A stretch of 64,000 bases of DNA from UKL13-2 sp031414695 (GTDB lineage: Bacteria; Pseudomonadota; Gammaproteobacteria; Burkholderiales; Usitatibacteraceae): assembly GCA_031414695.1 (NCBI GenBank), contig JANNWG010000018.1, positions 1-64,000 of the forward strand, given 5' to 3'. A program made the position numbers and the translations under genes. Positions 24,717 to 32,739 of this stretch are shown in pieces. How positions within the stretch are numbered: the stretch's first letter is position 1; each line of letters starts with the position of its first letter. The notes under the pieces are model-generated. The model did not search any database. It saw nothing but the letters and a program-made list of their open reading frames with translations, and was not told where the DNA came from.

Positions 24717-26237
24717 ATGCAAAACGACTCAAACGAAAAACCACTGCGCGCCATTGTCGCTGCCGTGCAGCTACCGAATGTGACTGACATCGAGCTTCAC
24801 GCGTCATTAACGGAGCTTCGCGAGCTAGCCAAGACCTTAGGCCATGTTGTGGTGGCGACGTTTATACAAAAGCGCGCTACGTTTGATACCTTTGCCTATT
24901 TAGGCGAAGGTAAGCGTGAGGAGATTAAGCGCTTTGTGGAGGGCGAGGCTGCAGGTGATTTATCGGCTGATGATGAATCTGATGCTGCATCAACTTCGCC
25001 TAAATCCGCCACTAAAAAATTACCTGCAAAAGCGCGCACCAAAGACACTACGCAGTCTGATGAGGATATTGATTCACGCCAAGCCGATATTCTCTTGATT
25101 GATCACAATGTATCGCCCTCACAGGCGCGACATTTGGAAGTAGAAGTGGGCTGCGAAGTGATTGATCGCACCATGGTGATATTGGAAATTTTTCATCGGC
25201 ACGCCAGCTCACGTGCCGCGCGCGCGCAGGTGGAGATTGCACGTCTGGGCTACATGGCGCCCCGAATGCGTGAAGCTGCCAAGATGGCCGGCCCACAGGG
25301 GCGACAGCGCAGCGGTACAGGTGGTCGCGGTGCAGGTGAATCACACAGCCAGCTTGATCGGCAAAAAATTCGTAATCGCATCGCAGAGCTTGAGCAAGAC
25401 ATCATCGCGATGGATGCCGAGCGCCAAACGCAGCGTGCGCGGCGTACCGAAAATCAAGGTCAGCAAGGGGTGGCACGTGTGGCACTTGTCGGCTATACCA
25501 ATGCGGGCAAGTCAACGCTCATGCGCGCCCTCACGGGTAGTGAAGTGCTGGTCGCGAATAAACTTTTTGCCACGCTCGATACCACCGTACGTGCGCTGCA
25601 TCCTGAGACAGTACCGCGCGTGTTGGTGACGGATACGGTTGGCTTTATTAAAAATTTACCGCATGATTTAGTAACCTCATTCAAATCTACGCTTGAGGAA
25701 GCCGCCGAGTCTGCGCTGTTGCTACATGTAATCGATGCTTCTGACGCAGGCTTTGAACGTCAACGTGCCGTAACCGATGAAGTGCTGAGTGAAATTGGTG
25801 CGGCTGATGTGCCACGTATTCGTGTATTTAATAAAATTGATATGGTTGGTGATGCCATCGCGCAAGCGGCGCGCACCACAGAACTTCGCCATGCCTATCC
25901 AGATTGCGTGGTCATGAGTGCGCGCAATGCAGACGATGTCGCGGCATTGCACGAAATGATTCGCAAATTTTTTCAAAAAGACCAAATCGACGCAACGCTA
26001 TTTCTCAATTGGTCGCAACAGCAGCTACGTGGCAAACTATTTGCGAGCTGTGAAGTGATTGAAGAGCGCGCTGAAGAAGATGGCGCCTATTTTGTTGTGC
26101 GTGCGGATGAGACGGTGTTAACGAGCTTGTGTGAACAGGGTGTCATTCGCATAGAAACCAAGCCAGCCAAAAAGAAAGCTGCGAAACCTGCTGCGGTGAA
26201 GGCGGCGAAAGTGCGTAAGCCGAATAAAGCAAGTTAA
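24717..26237 (+). CDS. hflX: GTPase HflX
   Basis: Ribosome-associated GTPase that splits stalled or heat-damaged 70S ribosomes. The N-terminal HflX domain includes FDTFAYLGEGKREEIKRFV and a low-complexity insert at about residues 80-115. It is followed by the glycine-rich PQGRQRSGTGGRGAGES segment and the G domain: GYTNAGKSTLM (G1), DTVGFIKNLP (G3), FNKIDM (G4). The C-terminus has a Lys/Ala-rich tail (KKKAAKPAAVKAAKVRKP) likely to bind RNA. In many betaproteobacteria hflX follows hfq; hfq is not next to it here. Confidence 0.95.
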   Translation: MQNDSNEKPLRAIVAAVQLPNVTDIELHASLTELRELAKTLGHVVVATFIQKRATFDTFAYLGEGKREEIKRFVEGEAAGDLSADDESDAASTSPKSATKKLPAKARTKDTTQSDEDIDSRQADILLIDHNVSPSQARHLEVEVGCEVIDRTMVILEIFHRHASSRAARAQVEIARLGYMAPRMREAAKMAGPQGRQRSGTGGRGAGESHSQLDRQKIRNRIAELEQDIIAMDAERQTQRARRTENQGQQGVARVALVGYTNAGKSTLMRALTGSEVLVANKLFATLDTTVRALHPETVPRVLVTDTVGFIKNLPHDLVTSFKSTLEEAAESALLLHVIDASDAGFERQRAVTDEVLSEIGAADVPRIRVFNKIDMVGDAIAQAARTTELRHAYPDCVVMSARNADDVAALHEMIRKFFQKDQIDATLFLNWSQQQLRGKLFASCEVIEERAEEDGAYFVVRADETVLTSLCEQGVIRIETKPAKKKAAKPAAVKAAKVRKPNKAS

Positions 26238-26296
26238 ATAATGATTTATGTAGCGCATCCTCTCGCCACAAATCTGCCACGATAAGAATCAGACTT

Positions 26297-26515
26297 ATGC
26301 ACCCCGAAGACCTAGAAAAACTCGTTTCGTGGACGATGCCGTTTGGTAAATATCAAGGCCGACTGCTGGCCGACCTGCCCGGCAACTATTTGCACTGGTT
26401 CGCGCGGCAAGGTTTCCCGCCGGGTGAATTGGGCCGGCTACTTGAGCTCATGCGCGAGATTGATCATAACGGGTTGTCGTCATTACTAGACCCATTGCGC
26501 CAACGCAGAACTTAG
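26297..26515 (+). CDS. DUF3820 family protein
   Basis: A 72-residue protein with the DUF3820 pattern: MPFGKYQGRLLADLPGNYL followed by HWFARQGFPPGELGRLL. The family includes QSregVF-type proteins and is related to the DNA-interacting exonuclease-X-like C-terminal module. Precise function is unknown. Monocistronic, 59 bases after hflX, so read-through from hflX is possible. Confidence 0.85.
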   Translation: MHPEDLEKLVSWTMPFGKYQGRLLADLPGNYLHWFARQGFPPGELGRLLELMREIDHNGLSSLLDPLRQRRT

Positions 26516-26571
26516 CAGAACTTAACCAGCACGCCGCCATCAGCACAGGCTGTGCTGTGACATATTTAGTA

Positions 26572-26688
26572 CTAAGCGATAACCGTAAATGCTTGTAGTA
26601 ACGACGCTGCCGTGCCACAAACTAAAATAACGACTGTGCTGACGAGTACGGTGCTGTTGTTTGTGATCTTCTCTAAATTGTATTTCAT
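26572..26688 (-). CDS. Putative 38-residue single-pass membrane protein
   Basis: The ATG at 26686-26688 is preceded by AAAGGAA at good spacing. The product has a polar N-terminus (MKYNLEKITNNS) and one hydrophobic segment (TVLVSTVVILVCGTAASLLQ), then a TAG at 26572-26574. No homologue is recognised. Support is the ribosome-binding site plus a membrane segment in the right frame; such a small frame could still arise by chance. The rest of 26516-26843 shows only AT-rich sequence upstream of the AraC-type gene. Confidence 0.4.
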   Translation of the reverse strand: MKYNLEKITNNSTVLVSTVVILVCGTAASLLQAFTVIA

Positions 26689-26843
26689 GGTGTTTCCTTT
26701 GCAGATGTGCTTTATTGCACCGCTAAAGTATGGAAGTCGAGTGTAATTTAGACTTGAATAAAGCAGCCGAGATGTTGAATAAACGGGCTATTCCCTTTTT
26801 TACAATTTGGTTCAATTTTTAGAGAAACCGTTATCCTTGATTT

Positions 26844-27629
26844 ATGAAAACATCGCACGCCGCAAAAATTCACGTCTATACGTGGCCGGAACGATTTTTA
26901 TATTTAGGCCCCAGCACGAAAACATCGCCGCATCGTAATCACGCGGCGACTTGGCTGGTCGCGTCACCTGGCACGCTCGAAATAAAATTGTCATCAGGGG
27001 AGGTTATTGAAGATGAAGTTGTTTATGTGCCGAGCGGTACTGAATTTGCCACGGTAAATGCGGTGGCAAATATTGCGGCGCTGTATTGGGAGCCTGAAAG
27101 CGATAGCTTTCAGCGGGCGACACAGCAGCTTGATACCACCGTGGCGCGTGGGTCTAAATGCCAATTTGTGAACCAAGATGCATTGAGTGGATTGGCGCGC
27201 CTAACAGTCGATGAGACGACACTGGCCGAGGCCGATCAATTAATCGCGCCGCTTTTCGGGCTTGCCACCCTCAACAGCACGGTCAAGGTTTTTCAAGATC
27301 CACGCATTGTTGAGGCGCTTACGTTTTTACGCGAATCGCCAGATGCTTACGATAGCTTGGATGCGCTAGCGAACCGCGTACACTTATCGCCATCACGTTT
27401 TCAGCATTTGTTTAAAGAAAAAGTGGGTGTGCCAGTCAGGCGCTATGTGCTGTGGCTCAAAATGCGTAAAGCATTTGATTTAGCCATGGCGGGCGATTCA
27501 CTGACCACGGCAGCGCTATCCGCTGGGTTTGCCGACTCTGCACACTTGTCGCGCACGGTACGCGCGCACCTAGGTGTCGCACCTGAATTTTTATTTCGCC
27601 ATCGTGAACAATTGGTGGTGCATGCTTAA
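26844..27629 (+). CDS. AraC family transcriptional regulator
   Basis: A 261-residue regulator with an N-terminal cupin-like sensor domain (SSGEVIEDEVVYVPSGTEF) and a C-terminal AraC double helix-turn-helix: LDALANRVHLSPSRFQHLFK and TTAALSAGFADSAHLSRTVR. The signature region ends GVAPEFLFRHR. Target genes are unknown; the nearest downstream operon is the LytS/LytR-type pair on the other strand. The start has no strong ribosome-binding site but fits the expected N-terminus. Confidence 0.88.
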   Translation: MKTSHAAKIHVYTWPERFLYLGPSTKTSPHRNHAATWLVASPGTLEIKLSSGEVIEDEVVYVPSGTEFATVNAVANIAALYWEPESDSFQRATQQLDTTVARGSKCQFVNQDALSGLARLTVDETTLAEADQLIAPLFGLATLNSTVKVFQDPRIVEALTFLRESPDAYDSLDALANRVHLSPSRFQHLFKEKVGVPVRRYVLWLKMRKAFDLAMAGDSLTTAALSAGFADSAHLSRTVRAHLGVAPEFLFRHREQLVVHA

Positions 27630-27646
27630 TCGCCAAACATGAATAG

Positions 27647-27700
27647 GAACGGCGCTATTGAAGCATAATTGTGCTGAAATGCCCGCCAGTAAACGACCTT
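27647..27700. repeat. Dispersed hairpin repeat, family A, copy 7 (partial)
   Basis: Holds AGCATAATTGTGCT, CTGAAATGCCCGCC and AGTAAACGACC, matching the right part of the copies at 31695 and 39250 read in reverse. The left outer arm is missing. Immediately followed by the family B element at 27705. Confidence 0.5.
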
Positions 27701-27704
27701 ACTA

Positions 27705-27843
27705 ATTGGGTACTTCTCAAAACCCACCGTTCGCCCTGAGCTAGTCGAAGGGTGTTTTTGTAAGTAGTTGATTTTGTTGCGTTGAATGTGGTTCGACAAG
27801 CTCACCACGAACGTGATTTTGGGGTTATGAGAAGTTCCCAATT
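27705..27843. repeat. Family B inverted-repeat element, copy 1
   Basis: Outer ends AATTGGG-TACTTCTCA and TGAGAAGT-TCCCAATT are inverted repeats. Inside are CCGTTCGCCCTGAGCTAGTC and its facing arm GGTTCGACAAGCTCACCACG. It fills most of the interval between the AraC-type gene and the LytR-type gene. Adjacent to a family A hairpin. Confidence 0.6.
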
Positions 27844-27877
27844 ATTTTTAGTTAACACCGCATTGCTACTGAACGTG

Positions 27878-28675
27878 TCACATCATCTTAAAGTGATGCA
27901 AAAACGTGCGGCTCACCGGTAGGATATCAGCTCTATTTTTGAGATGAATACTGGCTGTTTCGTTATGTCCACGCAGCACATGGCTGATGGCGCTAAGATT
28001 TACGGCATAAGCGCGATGTGTTTGTATAAATTGCGTTTGGTCTAACTCACTGACTAATTCTTTTAAGGGTTTGCGTATCAAGCCTTCATGGAATTTGCCA
28101 TCTATATCGTGCCACATGACTGACGTATATTTGTCTTCTGACCGCAGAAAATCTAGCTCATCTGTTGCCACCAGCTTGATGGTTTGACCCACTGCCACGC
28201 GCAACCACTTTACGTGCGTTGGCGGTGAATAGTTGGTGCTGTTGCCATTGAGCTGTGCGCTCAGAGCGGCCAGTAACGACGTGGTATCGAGTGCAGGCGC
28301 ACTGGCGGTTAGACGTACTTTTAATCGCCCCACCGTATCTAGCAATCGTTGACGATCAACGGGCTTGACGATGTAGTCAATCGCACCTTGTTCAAATGCA
28401 GCCACTGCATATTTATCGTATGCAGTGACAAACACAATATGCGCTCGACGGTGAATAAAACGCGCGGCGTCGATGCCTGTGAGCCCCGGCATGTGCACAT
28501 CTAAAAAACATATATCGGGTGCGAGTGCATCGAAATGTTCAACCGCTTCACGGCCATTACGCGCCATCGCCACAATGTTTAGTTCAGGCCAAATTTCACT
28601 AAGCAAGCGCTTTAAGGCCTCCCGCAAAAGCGGTTCATCATCGGCAATGAGGGCGGTTGGCGCGCGTGGCCTCAT
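27878..28675 (-). CDS. LytTR-type response regulator
   Basis: A 265-residue regulator: receiver domain with phospho-acceptor Asp in DICFLDVHMPGLTG and the conserved Lys in DYIVKPVDRQRL, then a C-terminal LytTR DNA-binding domain (VKLVATDELDFLRSEDKYTSV-like strand order, QTHRAYAVNLSAI). It starts with a four-base overlap (ATGA) on the sensor kinase gene and so is co-translated with it. LytR/AlgR regulators control envelope and pilus functions; the target here is unknown. Confidence 0.92.
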   Translation of the reverse strand: MRPRAPTALIADDEPLLREALKRLLSEIWPELNIVAMARNGREAVEHFDALAPDICFLDVHMPGLTGIDAARFIHRRAHIVFVTAYDKYAVAAFEQGAIDYIVKPVDRQRLLDTVGRLKVRLTASAPALDTTSLLAALSAQLNGNSTNYSPPTHVKWLRVAVGQTIKLVATDELDFLRSEDKYTSVMWHDIDGKFHEGLIRKPLKELVSELDQTQFIQTHRAYAVNLSAISHVLRGHNETASIHLKNRADILPVSRTFLHHFKMM

Positions 28676-29784
28676 GCCGGCACACTAGCGGCAAACGCAC
28701 TTGCAAATGTCGCCGGAAAGCTAATCTCCGCGCGCGTGCCGTGTGGCGCGATTGGCGTGAGCATGAGGGATGTTTTACCCGTAAAGGCTAACTGTAATCG
28801 CTCGGCTAAATTGGTTAAGCCGGTGCCATGTGTGCTGTTCTGTTTGTTGATGCCGATACCTGTGTCGCATACCATTGCGCGACACATGCCGTCACTCACG
28901 CTAACGGTTACCGCTATTTTCCCGCCGCGCTCTGCTGGATCGATGCCGTGACGCATCGCGTTTTCAACCAAGGTGAGTAGGGTCATCGGCGGGCAGATAA
29001 CGTCATTCGCCGCTTCATCAACAGTGATACTAAATTGCAGTCTGTCTGGCATCCGCATTTGCATCACTTCGCAATAGGCACGCACCAAGTCAAGCTCTTG
29101 GCGCAAGGTGGCCTGCGGTGTGTTGAGTCGCGGCATGGCAGCGCGCAAATAAGCAATTAAGCTATCAAGCACTTGCGTGGCATTGGGCGCGCCCAGATAA
29201 ACCAGCTCACGTACATTGGCCAAGGTATTAAATAAAAAATGTGGCTCAATCTGCGCTTGCAATAAACGCAGCCGCGCGTTGATCGCTTCTTTTTCATATT
29301 CACTGCGTTCGAGTGCAAAGGTCAGCGCCTGCGTTTGCGCTTCATTTTTAATCTGCTTTAAAAGCGCCGCTACCGCCGCCCACGGCACGATAATCAACCC
29401 TAAAAAAGTGAATGTGCCAAACCCCTCTAAACGATCTTTATCGCGCCACCATGGTGTCGTAAGTTCCATCGTGGTGATGTGGTAACCAAAGGCGGTGACA
29501 AAGGGAATGGCAATAGCTACCATGGCTACTTGCAGCGCCCAACGTGCTAGCCAAGAGGGTAATCGTCGTGGCCAACGCTCGAAGATGCCAAAGATGGTGA
29601 GTGAGACAAAACCTGTTAGCAGTAATCGACTAATGAGTATCCACTTGCTGGTTTGCCACGTGAGTAAAAACGGCAGACTCACGATAAGTGCAGTGACAAT
29701 CACCACGCGCACGCGTCGCCATGCATAAACGCGTTGGAGCGCGTCACGGCATTGATAAAAAAATAAACTTTTGTCAGCAGTCAT
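28672..29784 (-). CDS. Sensor histidine kinase, LytS/AlgZ (His_kinase) family
   Basis: A 370-residue membrane kinase with about four N-terminal membrane segments (VTALIVSLPFLLTW, LLLTGFVSLTIFGIF, ALQVAMVAIAIPFVTAFG, FGTFTFLGLIIVPWAAV). The phospho-accepting His is in QIEPHFLFNTLANVREL. The HATPase domain has TLVENAMRHGIDP (N box) and CDTGIGINKQ (G1) with GTGLTNLAERL (G2). No dedicated sensor domain outside the membrane is seen, so the signal may be sensed in the membrane. Forms an operon with the LytTR regulator. Confidence 0.92.
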   Translation of the reverse strand: MTADKSLFFYQCRDALQRVYAWRRVRVVIVTALIVSLPFLLTWQTSKWILISRLLLTGFVSLTIFGIFERWPRRLPSWLARWALQVAMVAIAIPFVTAFGYHITTMELTTPWWRDKDRLEGFGTFTFLGLIIVPWAAVAALLKQIKNEAQTQALTFALERSEYEKEAINARLRLLQAQIEPHFLFNTLANVRELVYLGAPNATQVLDSLIAYLRAAMPRLNTPQATLRQELDLVRAYCEVMQMRMPDRLQFSITVDEAANDVICPPMTLLTLVENAMRHGIDPAERGGKIAVTVSVSDGMCRAMVCDTGIGINKQNSTHGTGLTNLAERLQLAFTGKTSLMLTPIAPHGTRAEISFPATFASAFAASVPA

Positions 29785-30012
29785 TTACCAACGATACCAG
29801 TTTGACTATGTTGATGACAACTCTTCAGGCGATGGTTTGATATCAAATCCATTGAAAAAAGCGGCTTTTGAGATTAATTTCATGTCACTTAATCGGCGTG
29901 GGCGTCACTCGCACCGTGGCATCGTGGCTTATCGCAAAGCTGTTTACGGACGACAATTTTTTAGCGATTCTAGCCACACACAACATTGCATCGCGCTAAA
30001 AAAAGGAAAAAA

Positions 30013-30834
30013 ATGTCTGCCCATATTGCTCTCGCTGACGCGCACCACAGCGTAACATCGCCCACTAACATGCTGCGGTACGCGGCCAACTATTGGCTGG
30101 TGGTAACGATCATTGGACAATTGGCGTTCCTCATTTTTATTGTTGGCTTTTATTGGACAACCTCGCTGACCGGCAATTTTGAAGGTTGGACAAAAAATAA
30201 AATCCTGCCTTATGGGTTTATCGCTCGCGACCCTACCGGCAATTTAATTTTCGCGTTTCATGTGGTGGTGGCGGCACTGGTCGCATTTGGTGGCGTGCTG
30301 CAACTAACGCCGCAGATTCGCAGTCGCTTTCCGACATTTCATCGTTGGAATGGGCGTATTTTCTTGTTAGCCATACTGGCGGTGAGTACGAGTGGATTGT
30401 TCCTTAATTGGTGGCGCGAAGCGGGCAGCATTGCGATAACGATAAACGGCATTCTCATTTTGCTCTTCGCCACACTCGCTTGGCGTGCGGCGCGGTTGCG
30501 GGATTTTCAGCGGCATCGCGCCTTGGCAATGCATACCTTTATGCTCGCTGGCGGCGTGTGGTTTTTGCGTTTGGGCATGTTTGCGTGGTTCATCGTTGCG
30601 GTGAAATTATTGGGTGCGCCGAAACCGATGACGGAAGCTTTTATGACGGCATGGGGGTTTGGCTGCTATCTTGTGCCGATGGCTTGTGTGGCGCTCTATT
30701 TACGCGCTGAAGTGAGTGAGAAGATTATGTTTAAGCGCGCTGTGGCGATTGTCATTTTCGCCATGACCAGCTGCATGGTGCTGGGTATCGTAGCGCTTGG
30801 CGCGGTGATGTGGTTACCACTTCTGAAGGCGTAG
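30013..30834 (+). CDS. DUF2306-type membrane protein
   Basis: A 273-residue inner-membrane protein with about seven membrane segments. The pattern HVVVAALVAFGGVLQLTPQI, FHRWNGRIFLLAILAVS, and RHRALAMHTFMLAGGVWFLRLG, with several conserved His/Arg in the loops, fits DUF2306. The ATG at 30013 has AAAGGAAAA upstream; an earlier in-frame start at 29986 does not. Five bases separate it from the next membrane gene, so the two are probably an operon. Function is unknown. Confidence 0.8.
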   Translation: MSAHIALADAHHSVTSPTNMLRYAANYWLVVTIIGQLAFLIFIVGFYWTTSLTGNFEGWTKNKILPYGFIARDPTGNLIFAFHVVVAALVAFGGVLQLTPQIRSRFPTFHRWNGRIFLLAILAVSTSGLFLNWWREAGSIAITINGILILLFATLAWRAARLRDFQRHRALAMHTFMLAGGVWFLRLGMFAWFIVAVKLLGAPKPMTEAFMTAWGFGCYLVPMACVALYLRAEVSEKIMFKRAVAIVIFAMTSCMVLGIVALGAVMWLPLLKA

Positions 30835-30839
30835 ACATC

Positions 30840-31520
30840 ATGACACTAATTATTTGGCTACATGTATTCACAGGCGCTGCTGCGCTTATCGCCGGTGCCA
30901 TTGCACTGTTGGTAAAAAAGGGCAGCTATCTTCACCGAAAAGGTGGCATGGTGTTTGTGGTGGCAATGCTTGTCATGTCAGCAACTGGTGCGGTTACTGC
31001 TGCCATCTTGGGCATCCGTATTTCGATTGTTGCTGGCATGTTGGCGTTTTATTTGGTGCTGTCATCGGTTTTGACCGTTCGCCCGCTACTGCTTGCGGCA
31101 TTAGCAATCAATATTAGCGTGATGATGATTGGCGCCCTCGCGGGGGTGCTAGGCTTGCAATGGGGCTTGACAGCATTAGCTGCGGGGCAAACGAATGTTG
31201 ATGGCTATCCCATTGCGGCATACCTGCTCTTTGGCACCATTGCGATCATCGGTGCTGTGCTCGATGTGCGCATGATTTGGGCGAATGGCGCGGTAGGCGT
31301 CATCAAGGGTAAACATCGTATCGCCCGACATTTGTGGCGCATGTGCTTTGCGATGTATATGGCAACTTCCGCCTTCTTTTTAGGTCAGGCGAAATTATTT
31401 CCAGAGCCGTTGCGACATATTTGGCTACTTGCCATACCGGTGTTGCTGGTACTGGCGGCACTTATATACTGGTTGGTACGCACGCTGTGGTTTCGCAACG
31501 CACCAGCGGCGATACATTAG
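30840..31520 (+). CDS. Multi-pass membrane protein, hypothetical
   Basis: A 226-residue protein with about seven membrane segments. It opens MTLIIWLHVFTGAAALIAGA and has LHRKGGMVFVVAMLVMSATG and a late HRIARHLWRMCFAMYMATS segment, a layout close to DUF2306-like proteins and to its upstream neighbour. The ATG at 30840 follows the previous stop by five bases; an in-frame extension to 30810 overlaps that gene and is less likely. The pair may form one membrane complex (inference). Confidence 0.75.
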   Translation: MTLIIWLHVFTGAAALIAGAIALLVKKGSYLHRKGGMVFVVAMLVMSATGAVTAAILGIRISIVAGMLAFYLVLSSVLTVRPLLLAALAINISVMMIGALAGVLGLQWGLTALAAGQTNVDGYPIAAYLLFGTIAIIGAVLDVRMIWANGAVGVIKGKHRIARHLWRMCFAMYMATSAFFLGQAKLFPEPLRHIWLLAIPVLLVLAALIYWLVRTLWFRNAPAAIH

Positions 31521-31524
31521 TTTA

Positions 31525-31684
31525 GGGAACTTCTTATAACCCGCCGTTCGTGCTGATCCTTCGACAAGCTCAGGACAGGGTACGCTACGCGTATCGAAGC
31601 ACACACTCTTAAGTGCTTGATTTATAGGGTTTGAACAACCCTTCGATACCTCAGGGCGAACGGAATTTGAGTTATGAGAAGCTC
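31525..31684 (-). repeat. Family B inverted-repeat element, copy 2
   Basis: Ends GGGAACTTCTTATAACC and GTTATGAGAAGCTC are inverted. Read in reverse it closely matches the element at 39325 through CAAATTCCGTTCGCCCTGAG and CTATAAATCAAGCACTTAA, with an extra segment of about 30 bases. It directly precedes a family A hairpin. Confidence 0.7.
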
Positions 31685-31694
31685 GACTTTTATT

Positions 31695-31761
31695 AAAGGT
31701 CGTTTATTGGCGGTTACCTTGAAGCATATATGCCTCAAGGTGCACGTCAATAAACGACTTT
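31695..31761. repeat. Dispersed hairpin repeat, family A, copy 8
   Basis: Outer arms AAAGGTCGTTTATTG and CAATAAACGACTTT are complementary with one bulge; the inner arms ACCTTGA and TCAAGGT are perfect around AGCATATATGCC. The right arm ends in a T tract. It stands between the DUF2306-type operon and mutM, a terminator-like position. Confidence 0.7.
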
Positions 31762-31845
31762 TGCATTTATTATTGCCGCCGCATGGCGTTAGCGAAAGTG
31801 CCAAAATCAGCCTTAACTTAACTTAATTTAACGCTGACGCTCACC

Positions 31846-32676
31846 ATGCCCGAATTGCCCGAAGTCGAAACGACACGCCGTGGATTATTGCCGCACTTGG
31901 TTGGGGCAACAATTGTGGATGTCACGGTGCGGGACACGCGCCTGCGCTGGCCGATTCCGGCTACGCTCAAAAAGCGGATGGTGTCACGCGTCATTCAAGA
32001 TGTGACCAGACGCGGCAAATATTTGCTGTGGGATATTGAGTCCACTGCAGGCGGCGGATTTTTACTCTGCCATTTAGGCATGTCAGGCTCATTGTTTGCC
32101 ACTTCCAGCGCAGTCCTACCCGTTAAACACGATCATGTTGATATCGTCCTTAACCAGAATAAAACGATCATTCGATATCACGACCCACGCCGCTTCGGTG
32201 CGATGTTATGGATTGACGGTGCGATAGCGTCGCATCCGCTACTTGACCATCTAGGCCCTGAGCCTTTGTCGGATGATTTTGACGGCGCGCATTTATTTGC
32301 GCTCTCACGCAAGCGTGCTGTGAGTGTTAAAGAGTTCATCATGAATGCCCATGTGGTGGTGGGTGTCGGCAATATTTACTCCTCAGAAGCATTATTCGGC
32401 GCGGGTATTCGGCCTACCATCGCGGCAGGCCGTATCAGCCGCGCGCGCTATGATTTGCTTGCTGCCGCGATTCGCCAAACGCTTAGTAATGCGATTGCCG
32501 CTGGTGGCTCGAGCCTGCGCGACTATGTAAAAGCCGACGGGGAACCCGGCTATTTCCAATTACAAACAATGGTCTATGACCGCGCCGACGAACCATGTCG
32601 CGTTTGCAATACGCTAGTTAAAATGACACGGCAGGGGCAGCGCAGTACTTATTTTTGCCCGCGTTGCCAACGCTAA
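31846..32676 (+). CDS. mutM: Formamidopyrimidine-DNA glycosylase
   Basis: Removes 8-oxoguanine and formamidopyrimidines from DNA. The N-terminal proline nucleophile and glutamate are in MPELPEVETTRRGL. The helix-two-turn-helix is in NAHVVVGVGNIYSSEALF, with the conserved Lys upstream in VKEFIM. The C-terminal zinc finger is intact (CRVCNTLVKMTRQGQRSTYF-CPRCQ). Length of 276 residues is normal. A family A repeat lies just upstream. Confidence 0.97.
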   Translation: MPELPEVETTRRGLLPHLVGATIVDVTVRDTRLRWPIPATLKKRMVSRVIQDVTRRGKYLLWDIESTAGGGFLLCHLGMSGSLFATSSAVLPVKHDHVDIVLNQNKTIIRYHDPRRFGAMLWIDGAIASHPLLDHLGPEPLSDDFDGAHLFALSRKRAVSVKEFIMNAHVVVGVGNIYSSEALFGAGIRPTIAAGRISRARYDLLAAAIRQTLSNAIAAGGSSLRDYVKADGEPGYFQLQTMVYDRADEPCRVCNTLVKMTRQGQRSTYFCPRCQR

Positions 32677-32739
32677 GCGATTGCGCAGCTTTTCACTAAG
32701 TCGGCCATAATAAGTCACACAAAAATAACCTCCCAACGA

